Shown here: positions 34,143 through 45,460 of the stretch, piece by piece
Numbering within the stretch: position 1 is the first letter of the stretch
Layout: each line of letters opens with the position of its first letter
DNA from: Adiantum capillus-veneris
Lineage: Eukaryota > Streptophyta > Polypodiopsida > Polypodiales > Pteridaceae
Assembly (NCBI GenBank): GCA_014529385.2
Contig: CM043955.1
Location: forward strand, 148,383,640 to 148,445,639
Direction: 5' to 3'
Length of the DNA stretch: 62,000 nucleotides
Program-made: the position numbers and the translations under genes
The notes under the pieces: generated by a model
What the model was told of the DNA's origin: nothing
The model's input: only the letters and a program-made list of their open reading frames with translations
Database searches by the model: none

Positions 34143-35719
34143 TGTAATGGAATTTGCCTATTCAATTTGAGAGTAGCGGAATTTAATGAGAGTACTTTCA
34201 AGAAATGATTTTGTGAGCATAGCCGCTAGACATAATTGAAGATAGCAACATAATTAGAGCAATTAGTTAACTTGGCATGGACAATACTTTTGCAAGAGAG
34301 AGAATTTAGAGAACATGACAACAGTTGAGGACCGGATTTATGTGGAGCCGGTCCCCCCTCCAATAGGCATTTGTATTATGATTTCTACCATAAAGAGAGA
34401 CTTGTTACAATACATTCTTTGTGTTCCTTGTGACCTAGGTGAAGCAATGAAGATGGAAAGCTTCATGCATCACCAACATAACATAAACTTGAAGAAAGCT
34501 TTAACTATCCCAAGCCTCAGTCCCAAGACCTCAAACACCTTCTAAGGTGGAGAGAGCTAGCAGGGAATGAGGGTAGGGAAGAGGAAGAAGAAACATTTCT
34601 TGGGAGAAAGAATTAGTTCCTCACTTATCATACTCTTGTTGCTAGCATACATAATAGCATAGTAATGAAGAAGAAGGAGATGGCAAGCTTAAGCATTGAA
34701 GCATGGCTCTTGGTTGGATTTGCACTCCATAGCCAAGAGTGTTGGTGTAGGCTCTCAACCTTTTCTTGCTTGGAGAGGGAGCTCTTTCACTTTGCATAGC
34801 ACACAATCAGAGTGCTTGTGAGTGTGTGTGGGTGAGTATACCCCCTAAGCACCCCCCTAGCTTGCTTGGGTCGACCCCCCCTTGTAGCTCATGCTTGAAG
34901 CTCATTGGACCCCTCCAGGCCTAGCCAATCACAAGCAGAAGCCATTACAAGCAACACGGATAGCCTTGGGACAAGTGTCCCCCTTTCCCCTTTGAGAGAG
35001 AGGACTTGATAAATGCAAAAAAAATTAGATAATTCAAGTAGTTTATCATTGGACCCCTTTGAAGCCTAGCCAATAGGCTTCAAGCAACACATGAAGGTAA
35101 CATGGGTAGGGACCTGACATGTGTCCTTGCTGCCTCTTCAAGCTGGGGCTTCCCTTGTGAGTGTGAGTGTGTGTTCTCTCTCTAATCCCTAGGAAAAGGG
35201 CTCGCCCCCCCTCTTGTAGGGATGCTTTTGACTTTAGGAGCTCAAGCACCTTAGTCATCAAGCATGACAAAGCACTTGGACTAGGGGGTATTCCCACAAG
35301 CATCTCAGGCAAGCATGTCAAGGCACCTCAAGCACCTTAATCAAGCGGCAAGTCAAGCACCTCAAGCACCTCCAGCACGACAAACACCTCAAGCACGACA
35401 AGCACCTCAAGCAGGACAAACAGCTCGAGCTTGGGCCGGGTTCCCACCTCAAGCTCAGCCCTAGCTTACCTAAGGTCAAAGGACTTTTACACACATTATT
35501 GGAAGTCTTCAATGAAGCTAACCCTAAGCTCCATTGGTTAGCGTTGCTCTTGATAGACCATCTCCCATTTGGGCCCCTTTACTATTGGCCCCGTGTTGAG
35601 ATAGATCTATAAGCACATATCTATATCTTAACACTTGTTCCCGTTTATTCTCCCACATTAAGTGATCAATTTAATATGAGAAAATCATTTGGGTTGGTTA
35701 GATATTAGATTTTATGACA
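34143..35719 (-). repeat. Chromovirus 3' LTR
   Basis: Starts TGTAATGGAATTTGCC and ends TTTTATGACA in plus orientation. It contains a CAAGCACCTCAAGCACC-type minisatellite at about 35320-35420 that is slightly longer here than in the other LTR. Confidence 0.9.
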
Positions 35720-36079
35720 TTACCTGTCTCTTGAAATCATAGTCGTCCTCGACTATGAGGTAGAAGAGATAAAGGCTTAGTCATTAGTCAATCGTAGTTA
35801 GCGGGTAGAGGATCCCTTTTTTACCCTACGACATCTTTCCAAGATGGATGACTAATCCATTTGGTGCTTGGGAGACATAGCTGCCGCAAGCATGTCTGCT
35901 CTTTAGTCCATTTCATTCTCCCAAAGTAGAGTGACAAATTCTACTTGGTGTTTGAGAGACGTCGTCATCACAAACATGATTCTAAGCATGCATACTAGTT
36001 AAATTTGTGCACAATTAAAAAGAGGATTAGTCTTATAAGACAAAAACATGAGTCATTTAAAAGAGAGTTGTACATTTGC
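35720..36079 (-). other. Chromovirus 3' untranslated region
   Basis: 360 bp between the polyprotein stop and the 3' LTR. On the minus strand it ends with the purine-rich CAAGAGACAGGTAA next to the LTR, the likely polypurine tract. No frame of interest. Confidence 0.6.
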
Positions 36080-36448
36080 TTACTCTAATGTAGCATTGTA
36101 AGCATTGACAAGGTTCATACTATGCTTAAGTTGTACTCCTTGCATCCATTTAGCATCTTCAAAAGGATAATTTTTGAACTTAATAAGGTACCGTCGGATT
36201 ATCTTACCATGTCGTAGTACCTTGTCTTCATGCCGAAGGACAGCTTCGGGTTGTTCCACCTCTTCTTGGTCTTCAACTTCGGGAGGGTCTTCAATAATTG
36301 GTTCAGTTGGTGGCTCTCCTTTGTAGGGCTTAAGTAGGCTTACATGAAAGTCATTGTGTATAAGCCAATGGTTGGGCAACTTGAGTTGATAAGCCGTCTC
36401 ATTGATGGGCTTCAAGATTTGGAAAGGACCATAGTATCTTTTTGCTAG
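36080..36448 (-). pseudogene. Chromovirus integrase C-terminus with chromodomain
   Basis: Translated on the minus strand from the nested insertion boundary at 36448, it begins with the integrase C-terminal GPY/F-type phrase KRYYGPFQILKPINETAYQL, then HVSLLKPYKG and an acidic linker. It closes with a chromodomain-like unit (RRYLIKFKNYPFEDAKWM). A chromodomain here places the element among the chromoviruses. The matching upstream part of the integrase lies beyond the nested element at 44326-45460, and the frame is the same on both sides of the insertion. Confidence 0.85.
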
Positions 36449-37466
36449 TGAGGCGGTCCGGGGCGGGCAACAAGAGAGGGAACCTCTAAACACCCCTCAA
36501 GGCTCCCGTGCTGCTCAATTGGGGCTGGGGCAACCACAAGCACAACACAACAACAAACCCACAGCCAAACCCAAACAAGATAGGGGCACCACCTAGTTAT
36601 GGTATGCGAACTAGGACGCAAGAGAGATTTTGGTACAACCAAGAAGATGCACCACACAACACACACAAGCAACCTCACACCAAGACACACATGAAATGGA
36701 CCAGAGAGAGCTAGAGAAAAGGGAAGAGAGAGAGGAAGGATCTTGCGTAATACCTTATTTGTGACTTGCAAATGGAGATGGTTCGTTATGATGCTATCGT
36801 AGAACTTGTACAAAACTCACTCAATGCTTAGTGATTGCTAAACATTGCCAAAACACACACACACACTGTCTTAGGGTGTGGGAGACCTCTCACCACAATA
36901 CCCTCTTACAATGGACACAAAACTGGCAATGAAAAACACACTACAACACTTTCTAAAATCAAGATCAACCGATAAAAACTCAAAATACACAAGTCACCTT
37001 GAATTCACCAAACCGTATTGCACAAATGGAAGGACGAAGATTTGAACGTCGAATCACGTTTTTGATGCACCAAACATCAATTTATTGATGATGAAGGAGC
37101 ATATACAATAGTGGTTTTGAGATTTGAGGAACTCATGCTCTCTCACTTGCAATGTGTAGCTTGAAGGCTTCTCTCACACCAAGAGTGAAGCTCACAAGTG
37201 GTTGCTACACCTAAGTCTCTCCTCACGCATAGAGTGTTGGGGTGCTATGTGAGATGTTGGAGGTTGTTTTACAACAAGGAGAGGGGCCTATTTATAGGTT
37301 GGAGACCCCTCATAAAGATTATTGGAAATCCTAATTTACAAGCTAACAAATCAGGATTATAATTTTTTTGAATATCAAAACATTGCGGACCTTCTTTGTC
37401 TGCTTGAGTCATGGGTGTGGGCTCAAGCGAGAGCATTATTGATGGTAGATAAGGTGAAAGTAAGTA

Positions 37467-37519
<53 letters not shown>

Positions 37520-39113
37520 TTACTATACACATGTCTTGAGGTGAGGTGTCCTTTACTATTTTGTGTTAGTATGTTAGTGGTTAGTGTTAGTAATCACTAG
37601 AAAGTTAATGATATATTTACAATGGGTGGAATGGGGTGGATGGTTGAATGAAGTGAAAAAATCCTTGTGATGGTGAAGCTTGAAGAAGCTTTGGACTTAC
37701 TTTGTGTAGGTTCTCAAAATGACTATCGATCTTCTTCTTCGTCTTCCCTTCTTTACGCCACCGCCGCCAAGGTTGATTATCGCGATGAGAATGATAATTT
37801 TGTTGATGAGATCTCTTGATTTGCAAAGTTTAAGCATGGTTTTACATGTTGAATTTCATGTATATAGAGAAGGGGTAAGATGGAATTGTACTTTGGAGAT
37901 AATAGAGAGAGGCATAGAGATGGTGTATGTACATGTAGAGCTCATATGAGAGCTATGGGAGTAAGTGGGGAGGTTAATGGTGAATAAGGTGAGAGAAACC
38001 ATTGAAGGTGCAGGTTTGAGTGAGGGATTGAGAGGAATGTGTGTGTGTGTGTGTAGAAGTGTGGAAAGAGGTGAGAGAAGACTATGGGCTACTTGTGAGA
38101 AAAGTGGGCAGACTGGGGTCCACTCAAAAAATAATATCTCACCGCTGGTAGCTCCAAAAATCATGAAAACATTTGAGGTGATTATTCAAAGCGTGGGCTA
38201 CATTTTCTCTTTTGACCACCACTCCAAATTCGGAGTGGAGATGGATATTAAAAATCCCACCAAAATACCTGTTTTTTCTTCACAAAAAGTCTTCAGTGGC
38301 CCCCTCCTTTGTTGAATTTGTACAATGCATCCAAGAGTGAGCCCCTCCTTTGTCATATCATAATACAAAGCATCCAAGTTACCCTTGACACATGCATGGA
38401 GGAGGATTATTGGTGAATAAAGAAATATATACATGGTGGGACTAGTGTATGGACTATTCATGGACTTTAGCTCAATGAGCACATGGTGTTACAATAATGA
38501 GTAAAAATAATAATAAAAATATGAAGGAGTTATGGATATGGAAAGATATTTGAATCATATGATATGGTCCCTCTTTGAATTATTTTGGGTGAAAGAGGAA
38601 AAGGTATGCAAGTAAATAATATAATAAACGTGACCAATGAGTAGAAATCAATTTTTTGTTTTCACGAGGGTGAGGGTGAAAATGTGGGAGTGATTTGTAT
38701 AAAGGAAAAATATAAGGTTAGAGTATGTACATATTGGGAAAAAATATACTTATGGTGTAAGAGGATGAAAGAAGGCATACACATGTTTAATAAAACACAC
38801 ACCTAAGTATAAATATTTAAATAAAATACCAGAATAATTATAAAAATCTCTATATTTAGGCCATATATATAATGCAATATTTACACACAAATGGGCCATA
38901 ATATATTTTATTTTTTTGATGTTATTTATTTTTTTGACTCAACTAGGCCAGTGACTAGCTAGCTGAGGATTTTAAGAAGATATGGGAAAAGCCTCCTAAC
39001 TCACACACGCCTATTTACAGTGAAATGGTAGGGATAGACATAGTGTTTGGGTGAATTTGGTAGGGTGAGGGAGCTTACTATGGCAATTATGGAAAGCCAA
39101 AAAACGGCTATCA
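36449..39113 (-). repeat. 3' LTR of the Gag-only element
   Basis: 2665 bp, from TGAGGCGGTCCGG to AACGGCTATCA in plus orientation. It contains a (GA)n run at about 37469-37513 that is slightly longer here than in the sister LTR. Small frames within it are not conserved as proteins. Confidence 0.95.
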
Positions 39114-39126
39114 TTAGCCCCCCCCT
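39114..39126 (-). promoter_or_regulatory. Polypurine tract of the Gag-only element
   Basis: TTAGCCCCCCCCCTTAG on the plus strand, read as a G-rich polypurine tract on the sense strand, immediately inside the 3' LTR. Confidence 0.8.
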
Positions 39127-39231
39127 TAGATAATGGTACATTCATGTACCATTTATCCGATCATACAACATGTACATTGTGTAACGTCTGTCTTTGTCTG
39201 CTCTCATCTTTGAAGAACCTTTGTTGTATGA

Positions 39232-41349
39232 TTAAAAAACCTTGTGTGATATGAAAGGTTCTCGAGCCAATAGCATGATGAAATGAAGTGACGGAGTAAA
39301 CCTCCTCCATCGAGAAAGTTTCCATAAGCACCCCCCAGGATCAAAGATCTTGAAATATCTTTCCCAAAGCGAGATGTATAGTATGGAATCACTTACTGAT
39401 TTTGATTGAAGAAACTTGTAGATTTTACTGTTGTCCATCATTGCATCTATCACTATGAATGTGATATAAAAGATTGGTTGCTCTTCCTCTTGTGTAAAGT
39501 TGATGTATCTGCTACGATCTTCAAGATCTTGTATGAGCAAATTCCTGAACTGTAGCTCATAAATTTCATTCAACCTAGGTAGGCTCATCAAGTAAAAAAT
39601 TATATGACCTTTATGATTTAGGAAAGCTTGATCCATGCTTCCAGCTGCTATTGGAAGATATTGCAAATAGTTTACCACATAAGTAGATAATAGATGAAGG
39701 TTTCTATTGCTTCCAACACATTGGAAGAGAATAGATTTTGGTACTGATTGATGAAATATCCACATGTAGCAATCAACAAGTTTTTCATCTATGATGAAGA
39801 CCAGAAGCATCACAATGTGCGACCTCCATACACCAAAGAACCAAATGAAGAATATTTGGAAACATCCGTTTATCACCAAGTATTCATGTCCTCTTCGGCT
39901 TAAGAAGGTATGGTGTCCCCGATGAAAGGTATATGTGAAGAGAGGAGAAGTTGAACTTGAAGAGGTGAAACCCAATATGAAGATGATTGGGGCTTCAAAA
40001 GCTTGGATTTCCTTGCTAAGAGATTGTCCCATGAATGAATAGCCACCCACTAAAACACCATTGGAGAGAATGATAACCTTCTGATAGTTTCCTTTTATGA
40101 TTTTATTTTTTACTACTCTCCCATGTTCTTCATTCCCTTCTAAGCCCCCCCTTTGCCAAGGTTGTAACTCCTCACATTGTACCACCTCAAAGGTTGATGG
40201 AGTACTGTTTGATTTTGTGAAACATTTTGCTTCTTGCATGATAGGTTCCTCTATGCTTAACATACATGGGTCATACCAATTCTTTTCAACATCCTCAAAC
40301 ACTTCTTCAAGATTATCCTCACCTGGATTCAACTCACACTCTTCTACTTTTTTTTGGAGTTGGCATTCCATGTACACAATCATCTCTTTATGATCAATGT
40401 GGTCTATGATCTCTCCACCTATGATTTCATCTTCTTCTTCACTCTCTTCTTTTAGACAAGATACACTCTCAGAACATTCCATAAGATCAAGGTTACCTTC
40501 AAGTTCTTCATTCTCCATAGAGTCATGTTGCACAAAAGCTTCGTCTGCTCGGACTAGAAATTGATCCTCCGCCAAAAGGTTGGATGTATCCATTATTGAA
40601 TCATCAATGCCATTTGAGATATCTTTTGTCGATTTTTGCATGCTTGTGATAAAGGTAGAAGAAAGAGATTCCACATTTGAATCTTGGCCACACACTTTAG
40701 CACTTGAATAATCAGTTGGCATGTAAGTAACTTCTTCAACATTTGTCGGAGTAGAAGGAGACAAGTATGGCGAAGGAGATGACTCCTTGATAGAAACACT
40801 TTCATGATGGTTGGTTCTTCCAGCATGATGGAAACCATTTTTGATGTAGAAGTACTTGTGAAACTTCCTTCGGGAAATAGTGACCGCTTCTTCAAAGGTA
40901 GAGGGTCCACTACAAGTAACCTTAGTCTTTAGGAAAGGAGACAAACCCGAAATAAATTGATCCATTTTTACATAATCTGGAAATGTAGAACTAAATCCAC
41001 ATCCTTCCCATTGACGAGAAAAAATATCCTCATAAGCATAGTAGTCTTCACCATGTTGTTGAAGTCTCCGTAGTGAAGCCCATGCTTTCTCCGTTGTTGG
41101 AACTTTAGAGAATCTGGCCTTCAAAGCTTTGGAAATTTGGGTATACCCATCTTCAATCTGAGAAGACATACTCCAAAACCATTGCTCAGCGTTGCCTCTA
41201 AGGCATAGCAATAGAAAATCCCCTTTTTCAATGTCATCCCTTTTACCAAGGATATGACAAACCATTCTAAAATCAACAAGAAAATCATCAACATCTTCTT
41301 CTAGATTCCCGAAGAAGATTGGGATATCCTCAAAAGTATAGCGTGTCAT
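39232..41349 (-). CDS. Gag-like polyprotein of non-autonomous LTR element
   Basis: A 705-codon intact frame starting ATG at 41349. Residues about 1-170 form a retrotransposon Gag domain: FEDIPIFFGNLEEDVDDFL, a Trp-containing GNAEQWFWSM segment, KALKARFSKVPT and MDQFISGLSPFLK. No CCHC knuckle follows. Residues about 170-400 are acidic and Ser/Glu-rich (CLKEESEEEDEIIGGEI). The last 250 residues have an unusual Phe/Tyr/His-rich composition (YTFHRGHHTFLSRRGHEYLV, HIVMLLVFIIDEKLVDCYMW) with possible hydrophobic segments. No catalytic motif is present. It is the only frame of the element, so enzymes must come from another element. The open frame in a young copy suggests that the protein is needed, but this is inference. 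Confidence 0.85.
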   Translation of the reverse strand: MTRYTFEDIPIFFGNLEEDVDDFLVDFRMVCHILGKRDDIEKGDFLLLCLRGNAEQWFWSMSSQIEDGYTQISKALKARFSKVPTTEKAWASLRRLQQHGEDYYAYEDIFSRQWEGCGFSSTFPDYVKMDQFISGLSPFLKTKVTCSGPSTFEEAVTISRRKFHKYFYIKNGFHHAGRTNHHESVSIKESSPSPYLSPSTPTNVEEVTYMPTDYSSAKVCGQDSNVESLSSTFITSMQKSTKDISNGIDDSIMDTSNLLAEDQFLVRADEAFVQHDSMENEELEGNLDLMECSESVSCLKEESEEEDEIIGGEIIDHIDHKEMIVYMECQLQKKVEECELNPGEDNLEEVFEDVEKNWYDPCMLSIEEPIMQEAKCFTKSNSTPSTFEVVQCEELQPWQRGGLEGNEEHGRVVKNKIIKGNYQKVIILSNGVLVGGYSFMGQSLSKEIQAFEAPIIFILGFTSSSSTSPLFTYTFHRGHHTFLSRRGHEYLVINGCFQIFFIWFFGVWRSHIVMLLVFIIDEKLVDCYMWIFHQSVPKSILFQCVGSNRNLHLLSTYVVNYLQYLPIAAGSMDQAFLNHKGHIIFYLMSLPRLNEIYELQFRNLLIQDLEDRSRYINFTQEEEQPIFYITFIVIDAMMDNSKIYKFLQSKSVSDSILYISLWERYFKIFDPGGCLWKLSRWRRFTPSLHFIMLLAREPFISHKVF

Positions 41350-41647
41350 AGTCTCTCAATGCTAGAACCACACAAAGATTAGTTCCAAACAATCATTTTC
41401 TCTAATGACATCAACTAACTACACAAAGTTTTGAAAGGTCTTTCAACATGAATTTTAGATTCTTATGCGAAAATGTTTTTTTCCTTTCTTATGTTATGCT
41501 AATCCAAACCATATTCTAAATCAATTTTTGTTGCCTTGAAATTAAACTCGATCATACAAGTTTTCATGATTCATATAATCTACTTGATTATGTTAAAATT
41601 CAAGCATTCATGCAATACAATAACAATAAACACAAAGTCACTCCTCA

Positions 41648-41659
41648 GTGGGGGCACCA
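41648..41659 (-). promoter_or_regulatory. Primer-binding site of the Gag-only element
   Basis: TGGTGCCCCCAC on the minus strand, four bases inside the 5' LTR (spacer ATTT). It begins with the required TGG but is not the initiator tRNA-Met type used by the neighbouring copia and chromovirus elements. The tRNA was not identified. Confidence 0.65.
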
Positions 41660-41663
41660 AAAT

Positions 41664-42681
41664 TGAGGCGGTCCGGGGCGGGCAACAAGAGAGGCAACCT
41701 CTAAACACCCCTCAAGGCTCCCGTGCTGCTCAATTGGGGCTGGGGCAACCACAAGCACAACACAACAACAAACCCACAGCCAAACCCAAACAAGATAGGG
41801 GCACCACCTAGTTATGGTATGCGAACTAGGACGCAAGAGAGATTTTGGTACAACCAAGAAGATGCACCACACAACACACACAAGCAATCTCACACCAAGA
41901 CACACATGAAATGGACCAGAGAGAGCTAGAGCAAAGGGAAGAGAGAGAGGAAGGATCTTGCGTAATACCTTATTTGTGACTTGCAAATGGAGATGGTTCG
42001 TTATGATGCTATCGTAGAACTTGTACAAAACTCACTCAATGCTTAGTGATTGCTAAACATTGCCAAAACACACACACACACTGTCTTAGGGTGTGGGAGA
42101 CCTCTCACCACAATACCCTCTTACAATGGACACAAAATTGGCAATGAAAAACACACTACAACACTTCCTAAAATCAAGATCAACCGATAAAAACTCAAAA
42201 TACACAAGTCACCTTGAATTCACCAAACCGTATTGCACAAATAGAAGGACGAAGATTTGAACGTCGAATCAAGCCTTTGATGCACCAAACATCAATTTAT
42301 TGATGATGAAGGAGCATATACAATAGTGGTTTTGAGATTTGTGGAACTCATGCTCTCTCACTTGCAATGTGTAGCTTGAAGGCTTCTCTCACACCAAGAG
42401 TGAAGCTCACAAGTGGTTGCTACACCTAAGTCTCTCCTCACGCATAGAGTGTTGGGGTGCTATGTGAGATGTTGGAGGTTGTTTTACAACAAGGAGAGGG
42501 GCCTATTTATAGGTTGGAGACCCCTCATAAAGATTATTGGAAATCCTAATTTACAAGCTAACAAATCAGGATTATAATTTTTTTGAATATCAAAACATTG
42601 CGGACCTTCTTTGTCTGCTTGAGTCATGGGTGTGGGCTCAAGCGAGAGCATTATTGATGGTAGATAAGGTGAAAGTAAGTA

Positions 42682-42732
<51 letters not shown>

Positions 42733-44325
42733 TTACTATACACATGTCTTGAGGTGAGGTGTCCTTTACTATTTTGTGTTAGTATGTTAGTGGTTAGTGT
42801 TAGTAATCACTAGAAAGTTAATGATATATTTACAATGGGTGGAATGGGGTGGATGGTTGAATGAAGTGAAAAAATCCTTGTGATGGTGAAGCTTGAAGAA
42901 GCTTTGGACTTACTTTGTGTAGGTTCTCAAAATGACTATCGATCTTCTTCTTCGTCTTCCCTTCTTTACGCCACCGCCGCCAAGGTTGATTATCGCGATG
43001 AGAATGATAATTTTGTTGATGAGATCTCTTGATTTGCAAAGTTTAAGCATGGTTTACATGTTGAATTTCATGTATATAGAGAAGGGGTAAGATGGAATTG
43101 TACTTTGGAGATAATAGAGAGAGGCATAGAGATGGTGTATGTACATGTAGAGCTCATATGAGAGCTATGGGAGTAAGTGGGGAGGTTAATGGTGAATAAG
43201 GTGAGAGAAACCATTGAAGGTGCAGGTTTGAGTGAGGGATTGAGAGGAATGTGTGTGTGTGTGTGTAGAAGTGTGGAAAGAGGTGAGAGAAGACTATGGG
43301 CTACTTGTGAGAAAAGTGGGCAGACTGGGGTCCACTCAAAAAATAATATCTCACCGCTGGTAGCTCCAAAAATCATGAAAACATTTGAGGTGATTATTCA
43401 AAGCGTGGGCTACATTTTCTCTTTTGACCACCACTCCAAATTCGGAGTGGAGATGGATATTAAAAATCCCACCAAAATACCTGTTTTTTCTTCACAAAAA
43501 GTCTTCAGTGGCCCCCTCCTTTGTTGAATTTGTACAATGCATCCAAGAGTGAGCCCCTCCTTTGTCATATCATAATACAAAGCATCCAAGTTACCCTTGA
43601 CACATGCATGGAGGAGGATTATTGGTGAATAAAGAAATATATACATGGTGGGACTAGTGTATGGACTATTCATGGACTTTAGCTCAATGAGCACATGGTG
43701 TTACAATAATGAGTAAAAATAATAATAAAAATATGAAGGAGTTATGGATATGGAAAGATATTGGAATCATATGATATGGTCCCTCTTTGAATTATTTTGG
43801 GTGAAAGAGGAAAAGGTATGCAAGTAAATAATATAATAAACGTAACCAATGAGTAGGAATCAATTTTTTGTTTTCACGAGGGTGAGGGTGAAAATGTGGG
43901 AGTGATTTGTATAAAGGAAAAATATAAGGTTAGAGTATGTACATATTGGGAAAAAATATACTTATGGTGTAAGAGGATGAAAGAAGGCATACACATGTTT
44001 AATAAAACACACACCTAAGTATAAATATTTAAATAAAATACCAGAATAATTATAAAAATCTCTATATTTAGGCCATATATATAATGCAATATTTACACAC
44101 AAATGGGCCATAATATATTTTATTTTTTTGATGTTATTTATTTTTTTGACTCAACTAGGCCAGTGACTAGCTAGCTGAGGATTTTAAGAAGATATGGGAA
44201 AAGCCTCCTAACTCACACACGCCTATTTACAGTGAAATGGTAGGGATAGACATAGTGTTTGGGTGAATTTGGTAGGGTGAGGTAGCTTACTATGGCAATT
44301 ATGGAAAGCCAAAAAACGGCTATCA
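41664..44325 (-). repeat. 5' LTR of the Gag-only element
   Basis: 2662 bp, almost identical to 36449-39113. Visible differences include TCACGTTTTT versus TCAAGCCTTT, a shorter (GA)n run, and single bases such as GAGGGAGC versus GAGGTAGC near the end. Confidence 0.95.
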
Positions 44326-45460
44326 CTAGTTTAGCATAATACTTTTGATGGCCCGTAGGATTTTTGCCCGTCGTTTGCCTTAATCGAGCCTTAGGAAACT
44401 TGAGTAAGACCCAATCATTTTCTTTGAACATTAAGGCTCTTCTGTGCTTATCAGCAGTAGCTTTTTGCCTTTGTTGAGAGATGGCTATAGCCTCCCTAAT
44501 CTTTCGAAAAGATTCTTGTAGGTCACGGCTATACTCATCGGCGGTGAAGATCTTCCCATGTACTTTGAGTAGCAAGGGACTTTTAGGTCTTCCCTCTATG
44601 ATCTCGAAAGGTTCTTTCCCCGTAGAAGTATGTACAGTATTATTGTAGGCATACTCTACTAGAGGTAAATACTTTTCCCATTGTGAGCGTTGATCTACTT
44701 TGGTAACATAAGTCTTGAGTAGATCGAGTATCGTAAGATTGGCTATCTCACTTTGGCCATCCGTTTGTGGGTGATAGGCCGAAGAGAAATTCAATCTTGT
44801 TCCTAGATTTTCAAAGAGACCTTTCCAAAAATTACTGGTCATTCTAGGATCTCTATCTGACACGATGGATGTGGGTAATCCATGGTGCTTGAAAATCTGT
44901 GATATGAAGAGAGTTGCCATTTGATGTGCCTTAATAGTCTTTTTGACAGGAATAAAATGTGCTTGCTTGCTAAACCTGTCGACTATTGTCCATATTCCTG
45001 TATTCCCATGGATAGACTTGGGTAATCCAAAGATGAAATCCATGGATATACTCTCCCATGGTGAATTTGGAATAGGCAATGGCTGGAGTGATCCAGGTTG
45101 CTTCCCTCTATCATACTTGGTCTTTTGGCATACTACACATTTTGAAAAATACTCTTGTATGTCCACTTTCATGGTAGGCCAATAGAAATACGTCTCTACT
45201 CCTCGGAGAGTAGGTTGAATACCTCTATGCCGTGCATATGGAGGAGCATGGGATTCATACATAACCTTCTCACGAAGGGAATGGGTAACACATAGCCTAT
45301 TGCCGTGGAGAAGATAACCATCCTGCAAGGTGAATGGTTCCTCTTTCTTCCCCAAAGCAAGGGCTGACATTATGTCTCTAAAGTCAGGGTCAGTAGCATA
45401 CTCATCTATCATAGAGGATAGATCATTGTGAGTAGCTATAGACACCGCATTAACTTTTGG
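44326..45460 (-). pseudogene. Chromovirus integrase, catalytic part
   Basis: Minus-strand frame following the RNase H part after a TGA. It contains a zinc-binding N-terminal region (HAPPYARHRGI and KCVVCQKTKYDRG), then the catalytic core with Asp in SMDFIFGLP, Asp in IVSDRDPRM and Glu in DGQSEIANL, and the downstream YNNTVHTSTGKEPFEI. The frame runs into the nested element at 44325 and picks up foreign codons there; the proper continuation is at 36448-36080. The D-D-E spacing fits a Ty3-type integrase. Confidence 0.88.

Larger units (their letters stand above)
36449..44325 (-). mobile_element. Gag-only LTR element nested in chromovirus integrase
   Basis: Two nearly identical LTRs of about 2.66 kb (36449-39113 and 41664-44325) flank a 2.55-kb interior. 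The flanks carry CTAG at 36445-36448 and 44326-44329 (CTAGT if the first T belongs to the flank), and removing the unit leaves the host frame open, which proves the insertion. The interior has a polypurine tract (39114-39126 on the complementary strand), a primer-binding site (41648-41659) and one long Gag-type frame, with no protease, reverse transcriptase or integrase. That is the definition of the TR-GAG/LARD-like non-autonomous group (family knowledge). About fifteen LTR differences by eye point to a recent insertion. Confidence 0.92.

Noticed and set aside
35320-35460. Cys-rich repeat protein (SCLRCLSCLRCL)
   Set aside because: It is a minisatellite within the chromovirus LTR and occurs in the sister LTR with a different length.
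36508-43694. Several identical small ORFs at 36.4-38.5 kb and 41.7-43.7 kb as duplicated genes
   Set aside because: They lie in the two LTRs of one element and are not supported as proteins.
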